A program made the position numbers and the translations under genes. The notes under the pieces are model-generated. The model was not told where the DNA came from. It worked only from the letters and a program-made list of their open reading frames with translations, and did not search any database. 39,754 nt of DNA, from positions 1 to 39,754 of the forward strand of contig QWPJ01000148.1 in assembly GCA_003671195.1 (NCBI GenBank), written 5' to 3'. Shown here one piece after another: positions 9,269-16,370 of this stretch (its first letter is position 1; the number at the start of each line of letters is the position of its first letter). This stretch comes from Planctomycetota bacterium (GTDB lineage Bacteria; Planctomycetota; Planctomycetia; Pirellulales; Pirellulaceae).

Positions 9269-10258
9269 ATGAATACCAACTCCTCGGCTCGCCAATACAT
9301 CGCCGAGTTGCTCCCGCAAATCCAAGTCGACGCGGTCTTCAAAATCGCCGATCGGCAATTGAGATCCAATCGCCAAGGCAACCCGTACCTGCTCCTGCAA
9401 CTGCAGGACCGTAGCGGCATGATCTCGGCCATGCGATGGAACGCCGACGAACGCCTCTGCGAGAGATTCCCCAAAGGAACTTTTGCTCGCATCCAAGGCA
9501 TGACGCAACTGCATAACGGGAACCTCCAGATCATCGTCAATCAGATGCACAACGTCGATTCCGACCTAGTCGCACTCGAGGAATTCGACGCGCTCGATCG
9601 CAATCAAGTCACCGCACACTGGGAAACCCTCAATGGTCTCGTCGATTCCCTGAACGATCCGAGCGTCTCGGCAATTTGCAAAGAGATCCTCTCCGATGAC
9701 TCAATCAGCAAACGATTGCAGATCGCCCCGGCAGGTACCAAAACCCATCACGCCTATCCAGGCGGATTGCTCGAACATATCGTCTCGCTGATGCAACTGT
9801 GCGAATTCGCAAGTCGACACTACCGCCAAGTCGACCGAGATCTGCTCATGGCCGCCGCCTTGGTCCATGACCTCGCAAAAATCGAGGAACTATCCTTCGA
9901 AAACGAACTCAACTACACAGACTCCGGACAACTGCTAGGTCACCTTGTCCAAGGTGTCGTGATGCTCGACGCTCTCGCCAATCGCCTCAAGGCGAAAGGC
10001 GTTGCGATCGACCCACAGAAACTCCTGAGATTGCAGCATATTGTCGTCAGCCACCACGGCACCCTCGATCACGGCAGCCCTAAAGTCCCCATGACGCTCG
10101 AAGCCCTCGTGTTCCACTACCTAGATGAGATGGACGCGAAACTCAATACCGCACAGGAACTCATCTCCCAAGATCGATCGACCGATGGATGGACTCCATT
10201 CCACCCGACACTCGCTAGACGTCTGTTCAAAGCCAGCTTAAGTCCCAAAGCCGAGTAA
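9269..10258 (+). CDS. YhaM-like OB-fold/HD-domain 3'-5' exoribonuclease
   Basis: A 329-residue cytosolic protein. Residues 15-100 look like an OB-fold nucleic-acid-binding domain (LLLQLQDRSGMISAMRW), and residues 150-300 form an HD hydrolase domain with His160/161, YPGGLLEHI (His170) and the ALVHDLAKIEEL pair His200-Asp201. This order is that of the YhaM family, which degrades RNA and DNA from the 3' end. I chose the ATG at 9269, preceded by GGGA about 10 bases upstream, because the family-like part begins just after it. A second in-frame ATG at 9230 overlaps the stop of the permease gene (TGATG) and could be the true coupled start, adding 13 residues. It is the last gene of the plus-strand run. 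Confidence 0.87.
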   Translation: MNTNSSARQYIAELLPQIQVDAVFKIADRQLRSNRQGNPYLLLQLQDRSGMISAMRWNADERLCERFPKGTFARIQGMTQLHNGNLQIIVNQMHNVDSDLVALEEFDALDRNQVTAHWETLNGLVDSLNDPSVSAICKEILSDDSISKRLQIAPAGTKTHHAYPGGLLEHIVSLMQLCEFASRHYRQVDRDLLMAAALVHDLAKIEELSFENELNYTDSGQLLGHLVQGVVMLDALANRLKAKGVAIDPQKLLRLQHIVVSHHGTLDHGSPKVPMTLEALVFHYLDEMDAKLNTAQELISQDRSTDGWTPFHPTLARRLFKASLSPKAE

Positions 10259-10271
10259 CCTCACAAGCTCA

Positions 10272-10349
10272 GCCCCATGGCGTTCGGCTTGGTACTATCA
10301 ACTTCCTCGCCGTTGGCTGCGGGTTAAACAATTTCACCCACGGACTAGC
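10272..10349. repeat. Dispersed ~78-base repeat, copy 1
   Basis: This stretch and 10451-10531 are direct repeats. Their right-hand halves, from CAACTTCCTCGCCGTTGG to the terminal GGACTAGC, are identical; the left parts differ at a few positions. The copies lie 100 bases apart in the space between the convergent YhaM-like and permease genes. No protein is encoded. It is probably a genome-wide intergenic repeat (inference). Confidence 0.85.
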
Positions 10350-10400
10350 ATGCCAGCTCTATGGGACAAACCTCTTGCCTAGAGCTCTGGTTCGTCTCTC

Positions 10401-10425
10401 CGTGACCTCTGTGACTCTGTGTTTC
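10401..10425 (+). repeat. CTCTGTG-type dispersed repeat
   Basis: This 25-base stretch reads CTCTGTGACTCTGTGTTTC at its right end. It matches 16211-16235 with three differences and resembles the arms of the inverted repeat at 27562-27634. It sits between the two copies of the 78-base repeat. Confidence 0.7.
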
Positions 10426-10450
10426 GTCTCTCTTCCGCCCCCAAAAGCTT

Positions 10451-10531
10451 ACCCCACGGCGGCGCTCGGCCTGGTACTAGCAACTTCCTCGCCGTTGGCT
10501 GCGGGTTAAACAATTTCACCCACGGACTAGC
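10451..10531. repeat. Dispersed ~78-base repeat, copy 2
   Basis: Direct repeat of 10272-10349. It ends on the very base before the stop codon of the minus-strand permease gene (10532-10534), so the repeat begins immediately after translation of that operon ends. It could serve as a processing or termination element, but no obvious hairpin with a U-tract was found. Confidence 0.85.
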
Positions 10532-11857
10532 TTACTCGTGCCGCAAGGCCTCGATGGGGTTCATTTTCGCCGCGCGCGTCGCAGGGTAGATTCCAAAAAT
10601 CAACCCTACCGCTAGCGAGATAAAAAACGCACCCGGAATGCTCTCGGGAACAATCGATGGCTTAACAACCCGCACCACCTCCGGCAAATCCGCCATCTGC
10701 TTGGGGAACCAAGCCGTCGCAAACTCCCGGGCCAAGTCGACCGCAGGACTGCAAAACAGCCCAAAGAGGATCCCAAGTATCCCGCCGGTCAAACTCAGCA
10801 CACTCGTCTCGACCAAGAATTGACGCACGATGTCTCGCCGTTTAGCCCCCAGTGCACGGCGAATCCCGATCTCTCGCGTCCGCTCGGTGACCGTCGCGAG
10901 CATGATGTTCATGATGCCAATCCCACCGACGAGCAGCGAGATCGCTGCAATCATCCCCATAAACAGCATGAACATCGCGCGTGTCGTGCGAGCCTGTTCG
11001 AGCAACTCCAAAGGCACAACCACCGAGATGTCTTCCATCTTCTCGTGGCTCGAAAGTGCAGCTTGGACCAATTCCGCAGTTTTCTTGACCTCCGACACGT
11101 CGGTACATCGCAAGGTGATTTGATTCAATTCGATGATCTCACCTTCACGCGACCCGGATCGCATGGTCATGACCGTATCGCCGATGCGTTGCTGGAGCGT
11201 TTGGATTGGGATGTAGACGTCGTTCGAGAAGTCTTGAGCTGCCATCGAGCCGCCGATGGCTGCCGTAGCACCCTTTGGCTTCAATACCCCCACGACCAAA
11301 TAAAAGTCCTGGTTTTCTGGCATGTAGATCCGCTGTCCGACCGGGTCCTCGAACGGAAAAAGCCGCTCGGCGACTTTGGCCGACAAGACACAGTGGCAGT
11401 CGCGAGCAAAATTCTCCGCGTCGCTCAGGAAATGCCCTGAGACGACCTCGAGCTTCGTCACATCGGCATACTCCGGCGTGCAGCCGACCAACCGCCCATC
11501 GAGCTTGCGATTCTTGAACTGGAACTGACGCCGCATCTCGCGGATCGGAATGGCACTTTTGACCGTCGGCACCGTAGCCACGAGCATGTCGTACTCTTCG
11601 CGGGTCAGACCATAAGGAGTCAAACCCTGACTGGACATTTTCTCGCTCGGAGGCTTGACCGTACGGATCATGATCGTGTCGGCCCCGAGGCTCTCGATCT
11701 GCCGCTGGGCCTCGTCTCCAATCCCCTTGGAAATCGCCAGCAACCAGATAACGCTCGCCACTCCGATGAAGATCCCTAGGACCGTCAGGATCGAACGCAT
11801 CGGGTGGAGCCAGAGGCTTTTGATTCCAAGCCCGATGGTACCTAAGAGAATTCCCAT
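10532..11857 (-). CDS. MacB-type ABC transporter permease (FtsX fold)
   Basis: A 441-residue inner-membrane protein with the MacB/FtsX architecture: a first helix near residues 18-45 (RSILTVLGIFIGVASVIWLL), a large periplasmic MacB-type domain (about 50-300), then three helices near 305-330, 350-380 and 405-430. The motifs GGIGIMNIMLATVTERTREI and GIRRALGA are typical of the group. Unlike E. coli MacB the ATPase is a separate gene, 34 bases upstream, followed further upstream by the adaptor. Together they should form a tripartite mechanotransmission exporter for a peptide, lipid or antibiotic-like substrate; the substrate is unknown. It ends the leftward operon, immediately before repeat copy 2. 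Confidence 0.92.
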   Translation of the reverse strand: MGILLGTIGLGIKSLWLHPMRSILTVLGIFIGVASVIWLLAISKGIGDEAQRQIESLGADTIMIRTVKPPSEKMSSQGLTPYGLTREEYDMLVATVPTVKSAIPIREMRRQFQFKNRKLDGRLVGCTPEYADVTKLEVVSGHFLSDAENFARDCHCVLSAKVAERLFPFEDPVGQRIYMPENQDFYLVVGVLKPKGATAAIGGSMAAQDFSNDVYIPIQTLQQRIGDTVMTMRSGSREGEIIELNQITLRCTDVSEVKKTAELVQAALSSHEKMEDISVVVPLELLEQARTTRAMFMLFMGMIAAISLLVGGIGIMNIMLATVTERTREIGIRRALGAKRRDIVRQFLVETSVLSLTGGILGILFGLFCSPAVDLAREFATAWFPKQMADLPEVVRVVKPSIVPESIPGAFFISLAVGLIFGIYPATRAAKMNPIEALRHE

Positions 11858-11891
11858 GACGATTGTTCCCCAAGCTCTCTTGCGTGTGTGA

Positions 11892-12662
11892 TTAGACTTC
11901 TACGGGCATGTTATCGATCGCATACTTAGCCGCTTCGTCGCGGACCTGCTGCGTATTGATCTTGTCCCACTGCAACCGACCATCCTTGAGGCGCACGACC
12001 CTTTTTGCTCGCTTGGAAACCTCGTCCTCGTGGGTGACCAAGATGACGGTTCGGCCCTCGTTGTTCAGACGCTCAAACGTTTGGAGGATCTCTTCGGTCG
12101 TCCGAGAGTCCAAGTTCCCTGTCGGTTCGTCGGCGAGGATAAAGTACGGGTCATTGACCAGCGAACGAGCGATCGCAACCCGCTGCTGCTGGCCCCCTGA
12201 GAGCTGCGTCGGGCGGTGGCCGAGCCGATCGGCGAGCCCGACCATTTTGGCCAATTCGATGCTGCGATTTTTCTGAGCCGCAGTGAGCGCCTTACCTTGA
12301 TAAAACAGCGGGACTTGGATGTTCTCGACAACCGTCAATTGCTGAATAAGGTTGTACGACTGAAAAACAAATCCGATCCGCTGGGAACGAATTTCGGCCA
12401 ACTGATCGTCGCTCATTTTGGCCACGTCGTCGTGTCCGAGCCACAAGCTCCCTGAGGTGGGCTTGTCCAAGCATCCAAGCATATTGAGCAAGGTACTTTT
12501 GCCGGAACCCGAAGGTCCCATGATTGCAACGTAGTCTCCGGTCGGCACGTCGAAAGTGACCCCCCGCAGCGCGCGGACCGTCTCGCTTTTGAGCACGTAC
12601 TCCTTCTTCAGGTCGACGACTCTACATGCGTATCCGTCGGTCGTAAAAGCGTCTTGCGTCAT
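11892..12662 (-). CDS. MacB/LolD-type ABC transporter ATP-binding protein
   Basis: A 256-residue cytosolic nucleotide-binding subunit. Walker A GPSGSGKST is at 49-57, the Q-loop glutamine near 101 (FVFQSYNLI), the signature LSGGQQQRVA at 154-163, Walker B FILADEP with catalytic Glu179, the D-loop GNLDS, and a switch histidine in ILVTHED. The sequence is closest to the LolD/MacB group that partners FtsX-like permeases. It lies between the adaptor (83 bases upstream) and the permease (34 bases downstream) on the same strand. No strong ribosome site precedes the ATG. Confidence 0.95.
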   Translation of the reverse strand: MTQDAFTTDGYACRVVDLKKEYVLKSETVRALRGVTFDVPTGDYVAIMGPSGSGKSTLLNMLGCLDKPTSGSLWLGHDDVAKMSDDQLAEIRSQRIGFVFQSYNLIQQLTVVENIQVPLFYQGKALTAAQKNRSIELAKMVGLADRLGHRPTQLSGGQQQRVAIARSLVNDPYFILADEPTGNLDSRTTEEILQTFERLNNEGRTVILVTHEDEVSKRAKRVVRLKDGRLQWDKINTQQVRDEAAKYAIDNMPVEV

Positions 12663-12745
12663 GATGCGACTTGTACTCTAGAGTGTTATCGGTCGAAGCC
12701 ACCCCGCGAGGCGTTACCGTCCGGATCGGCAGTGCTTATTGCGTA

Positions 12746-14605
12746 TCAATTCGACGGAGCGCCAGGCCCGCGTCCGGCTCCACCGCCGCCCGGTCCTCCA
12801 GGTCCTCCAGGGCCGCCAGCGCCCATGGCAGCCATCCGCTTTTTGAATCCGGAAGACAGTTCGCTGCGGTCGACTTTCCCATCCTTGTTCGCGTCATAGT
12901 CGGCAAAGGAACTCTTCATCCGATCGTCGGATGCGACCTCTTCTTGAGAGAGGCTTCCATCGGTATTGGTATCCATCCTTTGCATGATCATGCCGACGAT
13001 CGCATCGGGGCTCATGCCCCCTGCCCCGCCCCCTGCCCCGCCCCGAGCACCACCAGCAGCACCAGCACCACCGGCACCACCGGCACCTTGGGGACCCGAT
13101 TCCGGGGCGGCCGATTTCGGAAGTGGCGAATTGGTCATCGCCACGAGTTTCGAACGGTCGTCTTCTTCTTGAATCTCAGGAATATCCATCTTGTCCAGAT
13201 GGTTCCTCGGGTCGAGCACGACGTTGTCGTTGGGCTCGATCCCCTCTTTGACGGTCACAAACTTATCGTTGGTCGCACCGATTTTGATTTCTCGGGTGTC
13301 CCATTTTTCGCCTTCGCGGATCAGGACAAAGTGATGCCGTTTGGTTTCGTACACAGCATGCACGGGGATTTGGAGCGCTTTGTCGATTTGTTCGACGAAG
13401 ATTCGTACTTCAGCGGTCATCCCGGTACGGATCGACTCGGGTGGCTCGACGATTTGAATGAAGGTTGCGTATTCTTTCACGTTCGAACCCCACCAATTGC
13501 CGGGCTCGGCGTACTTGTTGACTTTGATCACCCGTCCGAGCAATTCGTATTCGGAGGCGTTGACGCGAATTTTCACCGGCATGCCTTCGCGAATCAAGCT
13601 GATCCGCGATTCGTTGATTTTCGCTTTGACCTGCATACGCGTTGGGTCTGGGAGCAGAAAAATGGTCTGCTGCTCGCGGACCAACGCTCCGGCCTCGACG
13701 ATGAAGTCGCCACCACCTCGACCAGAGCTTTTGTTCGCATAGACAACTTGGCCATCGGCAGGAGCGAGGATGGTGCAAGCTTTCGTTTGGGCTTGGATTT
13801 CTTGGAGCTTGTTCTTTTCTTCCCCGAGGGTGTTTTTATCCGACTCGAGTTTGGCTCGCGTCGTTTCGATATCGGCATCGAATTGGACGAGCATTTTCGC
13901 TTTGGTCAATTCATCGAGGACCTTCAAGCGGCCCAAGGCCGATTCGAGGTTGCTCTTTGCATTTTCGACAGAGAACTGTTCAGCTTCGATCTGAAGGGGT
14001 TTAAGGGTCCCTTTGGCCGCAAGCCGCTCGGCGCTTTCGAGCGATAGTTCGGCTTTGCGGAGGGATTGCTGGGCGACGGCGATCTCACTGACGATTGCAT
14101 TGCGCTCGGTCAGAAAGGTCCCTTCGAGGTACTCTCGGCGAGCGATGACCGCTTTGTTGACGGCAGCCTCGGCGCTGATGACCGCCGATTCGGCCGAGCT
14201 AACGATAATCCTCTGGTTTTTCGCGTCCTGATCTAGTGCCGAGGAATCGAGTTGGCAAAGGGTTTCCCCTTTCTTGACCAACGTCCCTTCGGGGATGACC
14301 GAAAGAATTGGGGTGCCGCTGCCTCCGCGGCCTTTGACTTCGCATTTGACTTCGTTGTTGCTGCTCGATTCGATTTCGCCCTGCTCCAAAACGATATGGT
14401 CAAAGGGCCCCTCGGCAACTTGATGGAACATCGGCTCCGAGGAGCTTTCCAGATTGCTTCCTGGACGGTTCATCGCCCAATAATATCCCCCCCCACAGAG
14501 CCCGGAGACAGCCAAAAGGCCCAAAATGGTTCCTCGCACACCGCCTCGTCGCGACCGGCTAGCAGTACGGGACGAGCGTAGAAGGGATCTTCTGTTTTTT
14601 TTCAT
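12746..14605 (-). CDS. MacA/HlyD-like periplasmic adaptor with C-terminal EF-hand pair
   Basis: A 619-residue membrane-fusion protein. A basic N-terminus (RRSLLRSS, RSRRGG) precedes one membrane anchor near 26-46. Then come the lipoyl-like barrel halves (TLCQLDSSALD; ILAPADGQVVYA), a long alpha-helical hairpin between them (about 130-300), and beta-barrel and membrane-proximal domains (to about 480). The family normally ends here. In this protein a Gly/Ala-rich linker (about 505-530) leads to two canonical EF-hand loops: DTNTDGSLSQEE (545-556) and DANKDGKVDRSE (571-582). A Gly/Pro-rich tail (about 594-619) closes it. It is the first gene of the exporter operon. The adaptor bridges the permease to an outer-membrane channel; the EF-hands suggest calcium binding in the periplasm (inference). 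Confidence 0.92.
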   Translation of the reverse strand: MKKNRRSLLRSSRTASRSRRGGVRGTILGLLAVSGLCGGGYYWAMNRPGSNLESSSEPMFHQVAEGPFDHIVLEQGEIESSSNNEVKCEVKGRGGSGTPILSVIPEGTLVKKGETLCQLDSSALDQDAKNQRIIVSSAESAVISAEAAVNKAVIARREYLEGTFLTERNAIVSEIAVAQQSLRKAELSLESAERLAAKGTLKPLQIEAEQFSVENAKSNLESALGRLKVLDELTKAKMLVQFDADIETTRAKLESDKNTLGEEKNKLQEIQAQTKACTILAPADGQVVYANKSSGRGGGDFIVEAGALVREQQTIFLLPDPTRMQVKAKINESRISLIREGMPVKIRVNASEYELLGRVIKVNKYAEPGNWWGSNVKEYATFIQIVEPPESIRTGMTAEVRIFVEQIDKALQIPVHAVYETKRHHFVLIREGEKWDTREIKIGATNDKFVTVKEGIEPNDNVVLDPRNHLDKMDIPEIQEEDDRSKLVAMTNSPLPKSAAPESGPQGAGGAGGAGAAGGARGGAGGGAGGMSPDAIVGMIMQRMDTNTDGSLSQEEVASDDRMKSSFADYDANKDGKVDRSELSSGFKKRMAAMGAGGPGGPGGPGGGGAGRGPGAPSN

Positions 14606-15236
14606 GATTGCGCACTTGCTTAGGATGGGAGGAAAAACTTCTGGCAGGCTTTCCGTCGCGGATTCGATAGGCTTGGCTCCTGGAATCCGATGGAACTTCG
14701 GACCGAGGAGAATTTGCTAATTGTACGAGGCTGTAAACGGGGGTGGGATTGGACCATCGGCGTAGGGATAAAATCGCCCATTTCGGTGGAATTGGCTAGA
14801 GAGATTGCTTGGAATTGCCAAAAAGGTGCATCGGATAGCAGGTTTCTTCTCTTGTCGATTGGCTTTTCAGACCTGGCTAAGGGAATCGGATCGGATGGAG
14901 TTTGCTAGCGAACCTATCGATTCGGTAAGAAGATAAACCCGACAGGGGGGAGAAAGTTCCCCGGGTTGGGGGTTGGATTCCGCTTGGGGGTTCGATTCCC
15001 GTCCACTTCTTGGTTTCTTCTCAGGCGGGCCCACAAGTAGCCTGGACGGGTTGACGTGATTAGGCTAAAATTTCGGCCCCAAAAGGTACTGAGACAGACA
15101 AGTCAGTCCCGATAAAGGGGAGTCTCACAGAGAAGGATTCGATGTGGGGTTAAGTACAGTGAAGTCAAAAATTTCGAGGCATAAGCAGTTTCGCGAACCG
15201 AAGCGAGCGTAGATAGGTCTTATTGGAGTCAGATGC
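14606..15236. other. Gene-poor interval between adaptor gene and rpsU
   Basis: About 630 bases with no convincing gene. A 72-codon frame at 14690-14908 has no family resemblance or ribosome site and is not called. The stretch 14968-15010 holds two T-arm-like blocks (GGGGGTTGGATTCC and GGGGGTTCGATTCC) 18 bases apart, the second followed by CCACTTC as in a tRNA acceptor 3' strand, but no rest of a tRNA. The right end carries a possible structured leader of rpsU. Promoters for the adaptor operon (leftward) and rpsU (rightward) must lie here, but I could not place them with confidence. Confidence 0.6.
15090..15127 (+). promoter_or_regulatory. Possible structured leader upstream of rpsU
   Basis: TGAGAC (15090-15095) can pair with GTCTCA (15122-15127), enclosing a smaller CCC/GGG hairpin with loop GATAAA (15108-15119). 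The structure lies about 110 bases before the rpsU start. S21 genes are often controlled post-transcriptionally, so a leader element is plausible. The evidence is only this base pairing, and chance pairing is not excluded. Confidence 0.3.
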
Positions 15237-15431
15237 ATGGTTAAGTTGCAAGTCCGCGATCGGGAGACGATTCAGGATGCGGTACGTCGGTTCCGCAAGT
15301 TGGTTGAGCGAAGCGGATTGAAGAAGGAGATGCGACGTCGGGAATTTTACGAGAAGCCCAGCGAGATCAAGCGTCGCAGCAAGCAACGAGCCGAGCGTCG
15401 GAACCGCCGGATCCGATTGCACGGGATCTAA
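15237..15431 (+). CDS. rpsU: 30S ribosomal protein S21 (bS21)
   Basis: A 64-residue, strongly basic protein with the full family pattern: a [20 protein letters not shown] helix, the conserved [17 protein letters not shown] core and an Arg/Lys-rich tail ([17 protein letters not shown]). S21 binds the platform of the small ribosomal subunit near the anti-Shine-Dalgarno end of 16S rRNA and aids initiation. GGAG lies 8 bases before the ATG. tRNA-Val follows 62 bases downstream on the same strand, and the hairpin terminator beyond it could end both transcripts. Confidence 0.96.
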   Translation: MVKLQVRDRETIQDAVRRFRKLVERSGLKKEMRRREFYEKPSEIKRRSKQRAERRNRRIRLHGI

Positions 15432-15493
15432 AACAGCACGATCTCCGAGCACTGGATTCGATGCTGCTTAGTGCATCTTGATCCGGTCAAATC

Positions 15494-15567
15494 GGGCGAA
15501 TAGCTCAGTTGGTTAGAGCGCTACTCTTACAAAGTAGATGTCGGGGGTTCGAGTCCCTCTTCGCCCA
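15494..15567 (+). tRNA. tRNA-Val (anticodon UAC)
   Basis: A full cloverleaf is visible. Acceptor GGGCGAA (15494-15500) pairs perfectly with TTCGCCC (15560-15566), followed by A as discriminator. The D-arm is AGCTCAGTTGGTTAGAGC. The anticodon stem CTACT/AGTAG encloses loop CTTACAA, giving anticodon TAC, which reads GTA and other valine codons. The T-arm holds GGTTCGAGTCC. The CCA end is not encoded. Confidence 0.97.
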
Positions 15568-15613
15568 TTTTTATAGAAAAGCAAGCGTCGGCCTATAGAC
15601 TACAAATCGAGAC

Positions 15614-15640
15614 AAACCCAAGGGATTCCTTGGGTTTTTT
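15614..15640 (+). terminator. Rho-independent terminator after tRNA-Val
   Basis: A perfect 10-base-pair stem (AAACCCAAGG / CCTTGGGTTT) with loop GATT is followed by a short T-run. It lies 47 bases after the tRNA and probably ends the rpsU-tRNA transcript. Confidence 0.85.
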
Positions 15641-15680
15641 CGTGTCATCGTCCAAAGGCGTCGAGACAATAAGTGACGAC

Positions 15681-15756
15681 TCACCGCGAGGACTCGAAGG
15701 ACGCAAAGTCGACATATCACCCGAATTCCTTCGCGTACTTTGCGCCTTAGCGGTGA
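15681..15756. repeat. Imperfect inverted repeat with CTTTGCGCCTT module
   Basis: Arms 15681-15708 and 15729-15756 are 28 bases each and match as reverse complements at 21 positions, sharing TCACCGC outside and ACGC.AAG inside. The right arm contains CTTTGCGCCTT, which recurs at about 27652-27662. It looks like a degenerate palindromic intergenic repeat without coding capacity. Confidence 0.6.
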
Positions 15757-15871
15757 ACTCCTTTTTCGTGAGAAAACCCGGTCTTGGCTTGCGGTGGTAG
15801 ACCCGTCGAGGTTGCACCCATAGACAACCTGGCGGTGTGATCGAACCTTTAATCGCTTGGGGGGGCATAAA

Positions 15872-16093
15872 ATGAAAACGCAAAAAGACGGGATGGATCC
15901 GGTCGAACCGAAGTCGACGGACCTCAAAAGGGCTAGATGGACACAGCTAGAAAAGGACGTTCAGAGGCTTAACGTAACGCGAAAGCCAACGAAAGAGATC
16001 CTAAATGCCTTACGACCGCAATACCCTGACCTGACCTGGGAAATAGTGCGCTCCATCTGCAACAAACGCTCCAAAAGAAAAAGAAAAAGATAA
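15872..16093 (+). CDS. Small basic hypothetical protein
   Basis: A 73-residue frame starting at an ATG preceded by a G-run (GGGGGGG) about 6 bases upstream. The product is charged, with a predicted helical part (WTQLEKDVQRLNV, PTKEILNALRPQYPDLTWEIVRSI) and a Lys/Arg tail (KRSKRKRKR). No family was recognised. The pattern could suit a small nucleic-acid-binding protein, but a chance frame cannot be excluded. It stands alone between the tRNA terminator region and the esterase operon. Confidence 0.4.
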   Translation: MKTQKDGMDPVEPKSTDLKRARWTQLEKDVQRLNVTRKPTKEILNALRPQYPDLTWEIVRSICNKRSKRKRKR

Positions 16094-16168
16094 TCCAATC
16101 AGCAGAAAGCTCAATCTGTGAGCCGTTGGGCATCTGTCAACGAGGTCTAATCCTCTCGCAAAGGCTTA

Positions 16169-16186
16169 GGATCTTTAGCAAGATCC
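16169..16186. repeat. GGATCTT hairpin module, copy 1
   Basis: GGATCTT pairs with AAGATCC across loop TAGC, followed by ACTA. A second copy with the same stem design and the same ACTA is at 27689-27707. Both lie close to a CTCTGTG-type repeat. Confidence 0.6.
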
Positions 16187-16210
16187 ACTAGCAGGAACGG
16201 GCTTCCTCCG

Positions 16211-16235
16211 TGGTCTCTGTGCCTCTGTGTTTCAA
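16211..16235 (+). repeat. CTCTGTG-type dispersed repeat
   Basis: The right end reads CTCTGTGCCTCTGTGTTTC, identical over more than 20 bases to the right arm of the inverted repeat at 27562-27634 and similar to 10401-10425. It lies in the 277-base space before the esterase gene. Confidence 0.75.
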
Positions 16236-16370
16236 GACGGCTGCTTGGGTCTTCCATCAGCGGTCCGTGATTTATACCGCTGATGAACGCTCAAGCGGGT
16301 ATACTCATGGCTTCGTTTACGAGCACCGCGATGCGCCAGCACCGACCGAAAATCCGAATCCCGAAAAACC

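Noticed and set aside
12671..14047. 458-residue plus-strand frame opposite the adaptor gene
   Set aside because: It is antisense to a clear membrane-fusion protein with complete family features, has no recognisable domain, and is a product of GC-rich codon bias.
14690..14908. 72-residue plus-strand frame in the gene-poor interval
   Set aside because: No ribosome site, family likeness or context.
15051..15071. TTGACG followed by TAAAAT upstream of rpsU, as a sigma-70-like promoter
   Set aside because: The spacer is only 9 bases, far too short for a -35/-10 pair.
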